Below, one piece after another: positions 16,937 through 25,600 of a DNA stretch of 64,000 nucleotides. The stretch's first letter is position 1. The number at the start of each line of letters is the position of its first letter. The stretch spans positions 186,001 through 250,000 of the forward strand of contig CALPCJ010000002.1 of NCBI GenBank assembly GCA_943192975.1, given 5' to 3'. Below the pieces are notes generated by a model, which searched no databases, had not been told where the DNA came from, and saw only the letters and a program-made list of their open reading frames with translations. The stretch comes from Senimuribacter intestinalis (GTDB taxonomy: Bacteria > Bacillota > Clostridia > Peptostreptococcales > Anaerovoracaceae). The position numbers were made by a program, and so were the translations under genes.

Positions 16937-17275
16937 CGCACCATTTTCTTTGAAAAACTAACCAATGGTGGGAGTTGAAATCAGTCCGAATAAAAAACTG
17001 CACCATTTTGACTAAAAGGCCATGTCATGGTGCAGTTTTTCTAGGTTGGGATTCTTTACTAATTCCATTTTTGAAATTTACTGGTATATTATGGAATTTC
17101 AAGTGCGCATATAAATGTGATATATTTCCAATATCTTACGAATCTGTAATTGCACGGCAATATCGCATCTTTTTCCCGCACCATTTCTATCGATTTAAGA
17201 AAAAATGGTGCAGATTTTACAATTGCCAAAAATCAAAGTGCACCATAATCGCAATTTTATCCCAAAATGGTGTAG
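16937..17275. repeat. Non-coding tract with a two-hairpin module present twice
   Basis: The 392-bp stretch between the MATE gene and hydA has no convincing gene. GCACCAT occurs at 16938, 17000, 17178 and 17240, each followed 26-27 bp later by a complementary ATGGTG (16965, 17027, 17204, 17267). The pairs repeat with the same internal distances (62 bp between first arms in both modules), and the modules are 240 bp apart, while the bases between the arms differ. A further small inverted repeat (AATTCCAT/ATGGAATT, 17061-17098) lies between them. Confidence 0.7.
16993..17041 (+). terminator. Probable terminator after the MATE gene
   Basis: AAAAACTGCACCAT pairs perfectly with ATGGTGCAGTTTTT over 14 bp, ending in a T run. 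It is also the second hairpin of the repeat module. Confidence 0.6.
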
Positions 17276-17319
17276 AAACAGCGAGGCTGCCCTAATAATA
17301 TCAAGGCAGCCTACTTTAA

Positions 17320-19053
17320 TTATCTGTTCATCTCTAAATCCCAATCTTCTAAATTGGTATGCAGCAGCTGATGTGCTCTATGGGAATTGGGCTCTCCCAG
17401 GAACTCCTCATAGGTAAGCTGCACAGCTGAATTTTCATGAGAAAATCTGAGATTTGAGAATTTGTCCAGTCCATAGAGGATTTCTCCTCTGGCTTCTGCA
17501 AACTCATAGCCATCTTTGACCGGCTGTCCGCCTCCACCGACACAGCCACCGGGACATGCCATGATCTCAACAAAGTCATAATCAACTTCTCCCCGCTTTA
17601 TCGCCTCCATCAGTTTACCGGTATTGCCTAGACCGCTGGCAACTGCCACTTTTACCTTCATGCCTTTGATTTCAAAGGTGGCTTCCTTCCAGCCGTCCAT
17701 CCCGCGAACGCTCTTAAAGCTGTCGACTTCCGGATTTTCACCTGTTATAAGGAAATATGCACTTCGAAGAGCCGCTTCCATGACGCCGCCTGTAGCGCCG
17801 AAGATAACCCCTGCTCCAGATCCTTCTCCAAAGATTTCGTCAAACTCTTCCTCTTTCAGGTCATAAGCCTGGATATTATCAGCACGAATCAGTCTGTCCA
17901 TCTCTCTGGTGGTCAGTACTAAATCCACATCTTTTCCATGACCTGCATCATCTACCTGCGGCACGCCCTTTTCATATTTCTTGGAAAGACACGGCATGAT
18001 GGAGACGGAGAAAATTTTATCCGGATTAATGCCCAGCTTCTGGGCGATATAAGTCTTTGCCATCGCCCCAAACATCTGCTGCGGTGATTTTGCCGTAGAC
18101 AGATTCTTCACATATTCCGGATACTGGGTTTTGACAAACCGAACCCACCCCGGACAGCAAGAAGTAAACATCGGCCAGCTATACTGCTCCTTGTGGGTAA
18201 ATCTCTCGATAAATTCGCTGCCCTCTTCCATAATTGTAAGGTCCGCGCTGTATGTAGTGTCAAAGATATAATCAAATCCAATTCTGCGCAATGCGCTGAC
18301 CATTTTTCCGGTGGTCGCCTCTGTCTTGGAAATACCGATTCCCTCGCCCCAGGCAGTTCTCACCGCTGGCGCAATCTGTACCATGGTGATTTTCTCAGGA
18401 TCTGCAAGAGCGTCTCTGAGAAGACGCAAATCATCCCTTTCTCTAAGCGCACCTACCGGGCAATGGGTAATGCACTGTCCGCAAAGAGCACAATCCGCTT
18501 CTGTTATCTTGCGATTATTGGATACCCCCACAGAAGCTCTATAGCCAGAACCATTAATGTCCCAGACATTCAATCCCTGCACTTTATCACAAATCTGTAC
18601 ACATCGCATACATTTCACACACTTGGATGCTTCACGAATCAGCGGCAATTCAAAATCCCATCTTGTCTTTTCATGTACATCTTTATAAGGCTGTTCAATA
18701 ATGCCAAGGTCATTGGCAATCTTCTGCAAGGTACAGTTTCCGCTCTTGACGCACTGGACACATTTACAGTCATGATCTGAAAGAATCAATTCTACATTAA
18801 TTCGTCTAACTTCTCTGACCTTTGGGCTGTTAGTCAGAATCTCAACACCCTCTTCTACTTCTGTATTACAAGCGGTGACCAGCTTTTCCATGCCGACTTT
18901 CTCGACCAGACAGACTCTGCAGGCGCCGATTTCATTGATATCTTTTAAATAACAGAGATGTGGAATTTTAATTCCTACTCTTGCAGCAGCATCTAAAATT
19001 GTAGTACCAGCAGGTACTGCAATTTGCTGCCCATCAATTTTTAACTTTACCAT
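17320..19053 (-). CDS. hydA: [FeFe] hydrogenase catalytic subunit (HydA-like)
   Basis: 577-residue soluble hydrogenase. In order: an N-terminal plant-type [2Fe-2S] domain, a His/Cys [4Fe-4S] site (HDCKCVQC-x5-C), two ferredoxin-type clusters (CVKCMRCVQIC and CALCGQCITHC), and the H-cluster domain with all three signatures TSCCPGW, MPCLSKKYE and EIMACPGGCVGGGG. This M3-type architecture is typical of NAD(H)- or ferredoxin-linked, often electron-bifurcating hydrogenases. Its start overlaps the upstream flavoprotein gene by 7 bp, so the two are translated together and probably form one complex. No small accessory subunit follows. HydE/F/G maturases are not in the window. Confidence 0.95.
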   Translation of the reverse strand: MVKLKIDGQQIAVPAGTTILDAAARVGIKIPHLCYLKDINEIGACRVCLVEKVGMEKLVTACNTEVEEGVEILTNSPKVREVRRINVELILSDHDCKCVQCVKSGNCTLQKIANDLGIIEQPYKDVHEKTRWDFELPLIREASKCVKCMRCVQICDKVQGLNVWDINGSGYRASVGVSNNRKITEADCALCGQCITHCPVGALRERDDLRLLRDALADPEKITMVQIAPAVRTAWGEGIGISKTEATTGKMVSALRRIGFDYIFDTTYSADLTIMEEGSEFIERFTHKEQYSWPMFTSCCPGWVRFVKTQYPEYVKNLSTAKSPQQMFGAMAKTYIAQKLGINPDKIFSVSIMPCLSKKYEKGVPQVDDAGHGKDVDLVLTTREMDRLIRADNIQAYDLKEEEFDEIFGEGSGAGVIFGATGGVMEAALRSAYFLITGENPEVDSFKSVRGMDGWKEATFEIKGMKVKVAVASGLGNTGKLMEAIKRGEVDYDFVEIMACPGGCVGGGGQPVKDGYEFAEARGEILYGLDKFSNLRFSHENSAVQLTYEEFLGEPNSHRAHQLLHTNLEDWDLEMNR

Positions 19054-20900
19054 TTTTCTATTCTGCCTCCTCTAAATGAACCAAATCCGCAGGCGTCGCA
19101 GCGCAGACATCTTGATGATTCTGCCAGAGATTCCTCTCTGGTCATTGGAAGTTCTACTGCGCCAAAGTCGCCACCTCGTTCTGAAGCATATCGTTCTTTT
19201 AATTCAATTCTGCCTCTTGCCTTCTGATCCTGCACTGGCGGTACAGGAATGTCTATATCTACTGTAATCTCATGATTATATCCGAGGTAATTGTCAATAT
19301 TGGCTGCTGCAACCTTACCAGCAGCTACAGCATTGATTACGGTCGACGGACCAGTTACGCAATCTCCTCCAGCATAAATGCCCTGCACTTTGTCTACAAC
19401 GCTGGATTTCTCTGTTTTGATATTTCCTCTGAATACCGGCACCCCATACTGTTCAAAGAATGTAAAGTCTGTAGCTTGTCCGATGGCAGAAATAACAATA
19501 TCGCACCGCATTTTTACTCTTGGCAGATCCGCTGCCACGGGTCTTGGTCTTCCGGACTTATCTGCCTCACCTGCAATCTGCGGCTGCACATAAAGCCCCT
19601 TAACATTGCCGTTCTTATCTACAATAATTTCAGACGGTGCCATTAATTCCATCAACTGACAGCCTTCAGCTACTGCACCGCCGATTTCATCAGGCAGTGC
19701 CGTCATGTCGTCCCGTCTCCTTCTGTAAACGATGCATACCTCACTGGCACCCAACCTCTTGGCTGTTCTGGCTACATCCATGGCAACATTTCCGCCGCCG
19801 ACAATGATAACAGATTTTCCATTGAAGTCCGGCATTGCATCATCGCCAATACCTCGGAGCATCTCCACAGCAGGCACTACGCCCTTTGCGTATTCGCCCG
19901 GAATGCCCAGGTTCTTATGGTTGTGGGAACCGATGGACAAATACATAGCATCGTAGTTTTCTTTGATCTCCCTGATGGCTTCCTCGGACTCCACGTCAGA
20001 GTCTGTGCGGAATTCTACGCCAGTGGACGCGATGGCGTCGATATCCCACTGCAGTCTTTCTCTCGGCAAGCGATAGCTTGGAATCCCGTAACGAAGCATA
20101 CCTCCAAGCTGGGCTCTTTTTTCAAATACTGTTACATCGTGACCCATGATGGATAAAAAATATGCTGCGGAAAGTCCTGACGGACCGCCGCCAACTACTG
20201 CAATCTTCTTTCCTGTGTGATCCATTTTCTCCGGAACCGGTACGCTTTTGGAGCAGTTGTCCACTGCAAAGCGCTTCAGGCCTCTGATATTAATCGGCGC
20301 ATCAATGATATTTCTTCTGCACTTGTCCTCACAAGGGTGTTCACAAATCAGCGCGCATACCGTTGGGAACGGATTATCTTTTCTGATAAGGCGTACCGCA
20401 TCGTCATATCTTCCCGCATGAACAAGCGCTGTATAGCCGGGAACATCTACACCCGCCGGACAGGCTCCTCTGCATGGTACGGATTCTCTATGATTGATTA
20501 CATTATCTGCACAGGCGTGGTTGAGAATATGAGACTCGTAGTCTTCTCTAAAGCCTTCCAAACCGCGCAGTACCATAGACGCTGCTTCAAAGCCAATGGC
20601 GCAATCCGCAGACACCTTGATGGCCTTTGCAGTTCTCTCAAGCGTGTCTAAAATGCTCAAATCCAAATTCGTGTCCATGGACAGAATATCTTCCAGCATA
20701 TTCTGCAGCTGCCCAAGTCCTGTCCTGCATGGAACGCATTTGCCGCAGCTCTGTGCATGGCATAGCTTTAAAAACGCTGCCGCCATATCCACAGGGCACT
20801 GCCCTGCCGGACTTGCTGCAATTCTGCGCTCCAAATCTTTGTAAAGCCCTTCTACCGCTCTTTGGGCACGGTCCTTCGACTTCACGTAAAGTCTATCCAT
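19047..20900 (-). CDS. Fusion of NuoF C-terminal iron-sulfur region with GltD-type NAD(P)H oxidoreductase
   Basis: 617 residues. Residues 1 to about 130 resemble the end of NuoF/HydB (CGKCVPCRTG cluster motif, LEDI helix) without its FMN domain. Then follow the Cys-rich entry region of glutamate synthase small subunits (CRGACPAG, CEHPCEDKC) and two Rossmann folds (GGGPSGLSAA for FAD near 235, GGGNVAMD for NAD(P) near 370). The protein ends with a short Cys motif, CLRCDAC. It probably passes electrons between NAD(P)H and HydA. It starts at 20900 behind GGAGG. Coupled FAD and iron-sulfur domains fit flavin-based bifurcation, but that is inference; no glutamate synthase large subunit is nearby. 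Confidence 0.85.
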   Translation of the reverse strand: MDRLYVKSKDRAQRAVEGLYKDLERRIAASPAGQCPVDMAAAFLKLCHAQSCGKCVPCRTGLGQLQNMLEDILSMDTNLDLSILDTLERTAKAIKVSADCAIGFEAASMVLRGLEGFREDYESHILNHACADNVINHRESVPCRGACPAGVDVPGYTALVHAGRYDDAVRLIRKDNPFPTVCALICEHPCEDKCRRNIIDAPINIRGLKRFAVDNCSKSVPVPEKMDHTGKKIAVVGGGPSGLSAAYFLSIMGHDVTVFEKRAQLGGMLRYGIPSYRLPRERLQWDIDAIASTGVEFRTDSDVESEEAIREIKENYDAMYLSIGSHNHKNLGIPGEYAKGVVPAVEMLRGIGDDAMPDFNGKSVIIVGGGNVAMDVARTAKRLGASEVCIVYRRRRDDMTALPDEIGGAVAEGCQLMELMAPSEIIVDKNGNVKGLYVQPQIAGEADKSGRPRPVAADLPRVKMRCDIVISAIGQATDFTFFEQYGVPVFRGNIKTEKSSVVDKVQGIYAGGDCVTGPSTVINAVAAGKVAAANIDNYLGYNHEITVDIDIPVPPVQDQKARGRIELKERYASERGGDFGAVELPMTREESLAESSRCLRCDACGFGSFRGGRIEKW

Positions 20901-21384
20901 TCAAACTAACCTCCATTCATTTCCTTTTGAAACCTAAATGCTCCAAAATATTACATGTTATATTATAGCATCCAGCTCATTTTTTGTCAAAGTATACAAA
21001 AAATATTCGAAAAGTTTATTTTTTAACACAAGTTTAGTTTTATAATCTAACATAAATTCAGAAATATCTTTTTTCGAAAACCGAACAAAATCCCCTTTCT
21101 TCTTTCATTTGCTAAAGGAATTTTCCACACCAAAAATCTGGCAGAAAATACACCACCAACCACCTTATGCACAATTATTTCCAAATCGTATACAATTTTT
21201 TCAACTTATTCATGTGGAAAACTTTACAGCTTGTACATTAGTGATTTCAATCATTTCACGTTTTTTAAAATTTGTCAACAAGGAAGTTATCCACATATTT
21301 TGTTCTTTATCCCGCTGCAGGTTGCTTCTACCCGCCGCTCCTAACTTGTCAGATATTTTTTGGAACAAAGCCGGGAATCTGTGA

Positions 21385-21390
21385 TATAAT
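21385..21390 (+). promoter_or_regulatory. -10 box of the Rpn-family gene
   Basis: TATAAT with a TG two bases upstream (extended -10). No good -35 is visible. It predicts a leader of about 125 nt. Confidence 0.5.
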
Positions 21391-21480
21391 ATTATGGTAC
21401 AAGGCGAGTTGGACCTTCTGCGATTTTCGCATCTGCCCTCTTGCCTTTTTCTATTTCTACATTTTATATTTTTTCGATGG

Positions 21481-21506
21481 GAACGGCTTTATCAGCCGTT
21501 CTTTTT
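21481..21506 (+). terminator. Terminator-like hairpin in the Rpn leader
   Basis: GAACGGCT, a TTATC loop, AGCCGTTC and TTTTT, ending five bases before AAGGAGGT of the coding region. Transcripts from 21385 would have to read through it, so attenuation is possible. Confidence 0.6.
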
Positions 21507-21523
21507 ATGTAAGGAGGTCAATT

Positions 21524-22453
21524 ATGACAAAGAAAAAAACACCCAGCGCCCTTTGTAATCCGGTTATGTTCAGCACGGTCATGAAAGATGAGGAGCTATT
21601 CCGAGGTCTTCTCGCCCGCATCTTGCCGGAAAAAAGGGTTCGCAGGCTTCATCTTCACGACTACGAAGATGAAATTCAAATCTTTTCAGCGGAGACGATT
21701 CTCCACACTGAGCATTCCATTATGATTAATCCATACGCAAAATCAGTTCGTTTCGACGTCTTGTTTGAAGATGACGACACCTGGTTTGATGTGGAATGTC
21801 AAGCTGCCGATACCAAAGAACTTCCTCAGCGCAGTCGCTACTATCACGCTGTTGCAGCGGTCGATTCTCTTGCGCGTGGTCAGGAATATAGGGAGCTTAG
21901 ACCAGGATATGTCATCTTTATCTGTTTATTTGATTTGTTTGGGCAAGATGAGCCCATCTACTCATTTCAAATGATTGACGATAAAAATCACTTGCATTTA
22001 GATGACGGTCAAGTTACAATATTTCTAAACAGTAAGTGCAGCAAAGACGATATTCCTTGCCAATTAAAAAATCTATTTCAGTATCTGGAAGAAGATATTG
22101 TGCCAAAGTCAGATTCATGGCTGCTGCGCCTGCAAAGCGCAGTGAAAACCATGGAAAACGAAAAGGAGGTGCGGAGCAGAATGACACTTTACGATGAATG
22201 GGTACGAACCGCCACCGCATTTGAAAAATGCAAGCAAATGCTGGAAGAATCTGAAAAGGCTCTGCAGGCTGTTGAAGCTAAAAGGCAGCAGGCTGAAGTC
22301 GAGAAAAAACAGGCTGAAGCCGAAAAAATGCAAGCCGAATCTGAGAAGAAACTGATAGAATACCTTCTGAACCAAGATCGGATCGAAGACCTTAGAAAGG
22401 CACTAAAGGATCCTGTCTATAAAGAGCAACTATTTGAGGAACTGAATAACTAA
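21524..22453 (+). CDS. Rpn-family PD-(D/E)XK nuclease (recombination-promoting nuclease/putative transposase)
   Basis: 309 residues. The N-terminal two thirds match the Rpn/PDDEXK transposase-like family (PF12784): SVRFDVLFED followed by FDVECQ gives the nuclease core, with acidic D and E and Q in place of K. The C-terminus (about 240-285) is a charged coiled coil of repeated QAEAEK units. Members are DNA endonucleases that stimulate RecA-independent recombination in E. coli and are often multicopy. It starts at 21524 behind AAGGAGGT, and the open frame further 5' covers the leader. It sits on the plus strand between two minus-strand electron-transfer gene blocks, as if inserted there, but I see no terminal repeats. 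Confidence 0.85.
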   Translation: MTKKKTPSALCNPVMFSTVMKDEELFRGLLARILPEKRVRRLHLHDYEDEIQIFSAETILHTEHSIMINPYAKSVRFDVLFEDDDTWFDVECQAADTKELPQRSRYYHAVAAVDSLARGQEYRELRPGYVIFICLFDLFGQDEPIYSFQMIDDKNHLHLDDGQVTIFLNSKCSKDDIPCQLKNLFQYLEEDIVPKSDSWLLRLQSAVKTMENEKEVRSRMTLYDEWVRTATAFEKCKQMLEESEKALQAVEAKRQQAEVEKKQAEAEKMQAESEKKLIEYLLNQDRIEDLRKALKDPVYKEQLFEELNN

Positions 22454-22462
22454 TGAACAATA

Positions 22463-22507
22463 AAACACTGCTGTCCCAGCGTTCTTCTTTGGGACAGCAG
22501 TGTTTTT
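22463..22507. terminator. Terminator after the Rpn gene
   Basis: Fifteen-base stem AACACTGCTGTCCCA/TGGGACAGCAGTGTT followed by TTTT on the plus strand; AAAA on the other side gives partial bidirectionality. Confidence 0.85.
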
Positions 22508-22678
22508 ATCTTACTATTTTCTTTAAAAAGTTGCCGAAACAACCTTCGCTGCCTGGCGCCGCATCTAACTTTCGTTAACGCGTTGCAGGCACGGCTTCCG
22601 CAGTAGTGCGATTCCAATCAAACTTCGCTTTCGCTTGTTTTCTTGGTCGCACCTCGCATGAGACGTTCCGCCAACCTC
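22508..22678. repeat. Possible dispersed repeat, GC-richer spacer
   Basis: A non-coding 171-bp stretch, GC-richer than nearby spacers. Read on the minus strand it contains GCGAGGTGCGACCAAG and AACAAGCGAAAGCG; a similar order (CGAACGAGGTGC, CACAAGC) occurs in the odd spacer of the tRNA array near 57130-57165. This may be a small dispersed repeat, but the match is short. Confidence 0.25.
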
Positions 22679-25600
22679 TTACGCGGTTGGGGATACGACT
22701 TCAGGTAATCTTTCATTCATGATGTTCATCAGGGCGTCAGTTGATGGCAATTCATCTACCATCTTTGCATCAGCCGCAGGGATAAACACAGGATTTACCG
22801 GAGCCAGCACGCCGCCCAGTACTTCACCGATTTCAGCATACTTATACAGCGGCAGCGTATCATCCATTTCCAGAGAAATATCTGATTCGTCTTCGAAGCC
22901 AAATTCTTCTTCGAATACATTTGCGAGTTCTGCCGCAATTTCCCAGTTGCTTAAGTCAACATCTTCCACAATTGCAGCTTCAACCGGCAGCAGTCTTCTT
23001 TCAGTATTGGTGAAAGTGCCGTCAGTGCTTGCTGCACCAGCTCCCGGAATAAATACATCTACTTTCTTTGCAGTTTCAGTCATGTAAATATCGGAAACCA
23101 TCAGGAATTCCAGTCCAGCCAGGTCAAATCCAGCTGCTGCAGGATCTTCACCGAAGATAACAAGACCTTTTACGCCTTCCATAGCTTCGGCTCCTGCACG
23201 AATGCCCATGTCCACAAGCCCCTGAGAGTTATTCTTTGGCTTCACTGCTAAGATACCGTCTCTAGGTTTTCCGATGTGACCGGACAGCTGCGCAATTTCA
23301 GCAACCAGGGCTGCTGCTTCATAGGACAGCACGTTCTGCTGGAAGACAATCATAGCCTTCTTTGCTTTTGCGTACATTTCAGCAACTGCCTTAATTTCAT
23401 CGCAAACTACAGCGTCTGCAACGGAAGCTGCAAATGCGTCAAAGCCTTCAGCATCGCTCTTCTTGCCCATGTCAATCAGAGCTTTTGCCAGACCCTTTAA
23501 GAAAGCAGTGCTATTGTCTGTATCGATAACCTTTTCTGCAAAAGCATAAGAAGTCTGCGCTTCCGGTGTATTGATGGCAACTACCTTAGCGCCTGCTTCA
23601 GCAGCCTGCTTGATCTTGTTCCAGATTACAGGATTGTTCTTCTTGATGAAACCAGGTACCAGAATCACTTCTGTGGACAGAAGTTCATCGATGGTATTTG
23701 GAGAAGCATCCAGCCCAAGTACATCATCCAGCGCATTCTTTCTGGTGTTGAAACAGAAAGTCTTAGCGCCTGCAATGCGAGCAAACTTCTTCATTGCGTA
23801 TGCTTCTTCGTTGGTGTATCTGTCAGAAATTGCAACTGCGATAGAATCAGCTCCATTTCTAACTTTTACTGCTTCCAGTTTCTTGGCTGCCATCACGATA
23901 GCTTCATGATAATCAGTCATGCGGAAGTCATCGCCGTCTTTTACAAGCGGATCTACTTCCTTATCTTCTAATACAGCCACATCAAAGCCCCACTTGCCTT
24001 TTCCGCAGCAGATGCCGGCATTGACATAACCTTCCTTGGAAGGATTTGCCTTAATCAGCATATCGCCATAGGATTCTAAATCTAAAGTACAGCCGACAGA
24101 GCAGAATGCACAAGTTGTTTCTGTAATTTCAGCATCGAGAGGAACTTCCTTCTGTACAGTCTGTCTTTCCTGCAGTGCGCCTACCGGGCAAACGCTGACA
24201 CACTGACCGCAGGATTCGCAGCCGGATTCAGCCAGCGGTTTTTCCAAGTTCGGTTTTACAACAGTATCAAAACCACGCTGTACAAGACCCAGTGCGCCTA
24301 CGCCCATAACCTCGTCACAGACTCTTACACAAAGTCCGCAAAGGATACACTTGTTCGGATCTCTTACGATGAACGGATGGTCATCGGTAAACTCAATCAT
24401 GTTCTTGTCCCCTGCAAATCTTTCAGGTTCTACATCGTATTCATTTGCGTAGTCGATCAGCTTACATTCGAAGTAGTCGTGACAGCCGCATTCCAGACAC
24501 CTGGAAGCCTCTGCCAGCGCTTGATCTTCAGTCAATCCGTCAAAGATTACTTCTGAGAAGTTATCTTTTCTTTCTGCAGCAGTCAGCTGATCAGCTTTCT
24601 CTCTACACAGTCTTTCCCTATCTTCAAAAGTCTCTTCAGTTACATCATCTCTTTCTACAAAGAACGGTTTTTCATAGCTTACAGCTTCGCCGTTCAAGTA
24701 GGAGTCGATAACAACTGCAGCTTTACCAGCATCAGCAATAGCTTCTACTGCGATGGAGATCTTATCGTTACCACAGTCACCGCCTGCAAATACGCCAGGA
24801 ATGCTGGTCATGAAGGTGTCAGGATCGTATGTGATAGCATTCTTTCTAGTCTTATCTACATCGAAAGCGCTCGCATCTACTGCCTGACCGATTGCCAGGA
24901 TAACAGTATCTACATCGATGGTCTCAGTTTTTCCTTCTACCGGAATCGGCTTTCTTCTGCCGGAAGCGTCAGGCTCACCCAGTTCCATTACCTGCAGTAC
25001 CATCTGTTTTACATGACCCTTTTCATCTTTGATGATTTCCAGTGGGTTGGTCAGGTTCTTAAAGATTACGCCTTCCTCTTCACCCTCTTCAATCTCAATT
25101 CTGTCAGCAGGCATTTCGTCCTTGGTTCTTCTGTAAATGTTATAAACTTCCTTCGCACCCAGTCTGACAGCAGTTCTGCAAGCGTCCATTGCCGTGTTAC
25201 CGCCGCCGACGATAGCAACCTTTTCACCGAAGTCGATGTGCTGATTTCTAACAACCTTTCTCAGGAAGTCGATACCGCCGATGACGCCGTCAGCGTCTTC
25301 TCCCGGACAGCCAACGCCGGTGGATACCCATGCGCCGATACCAAGAAGCACTGCATCGTAGTCTTCTCTGATTGTATCAAAGGATAAATCTTCACCGACT
25401 TTGCAGTTCGGTACGATTTCAACGCCCATGGATTCGATGATTTCAATTTCTGCATCTAGTACTTCCTTCGGCAGTCTGTATTCAGGAATACCGTAGCGAA
25501 GCATACCACCCAGCTTCGGCATTGCGTCGAAGATAGTTACTTCGTGCCCCTTCTGTCTCAGGAAATATGCTGCGGAAAGACCCATCGGGCCGCCGCCGAT

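Larger units (their letters stand above)
20901..21523. other. AT-rich intergenic tract with four DnaA boxes
   Basis: About 620 bp without a credible gene. It contains four matches to TTWTNCACA: TTTTCCACA at 21121, TTATGCACA at 21165, TTTTCCACA on the minus strand at 21221-21213, and TTATCCACA at 21287. Its right end carries the promoter and structured leader of the Rpn gene (see 21385-21506). The genes on both sides are mostly minus-strand, so there is no strand switch like that at a replication origin. Confidence 0.6.

Noticed and set aside
16937..17275. CRISPR array
   Set aside because: Only short GCACCAT words repeat, they are inverted rather than direct, and the spacing is irregular between modules. 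No cas genes are present.
20901..21523. Chromosomal replication origin
   Set aside because: DnaA boxes are present, but there is no dnaA, dnaN, rpmH or gyr gene nearby and gene strand bias does not change across the tract. Kept only as a DnaA-box cluster.
24064..24130. Selenocysteine (in-frame UGA) formate dehydrogenase
   Set aside because: The NuoG-like frame has no internal UGA and no Cys at the active-site position, so no selenoprotein is supported.
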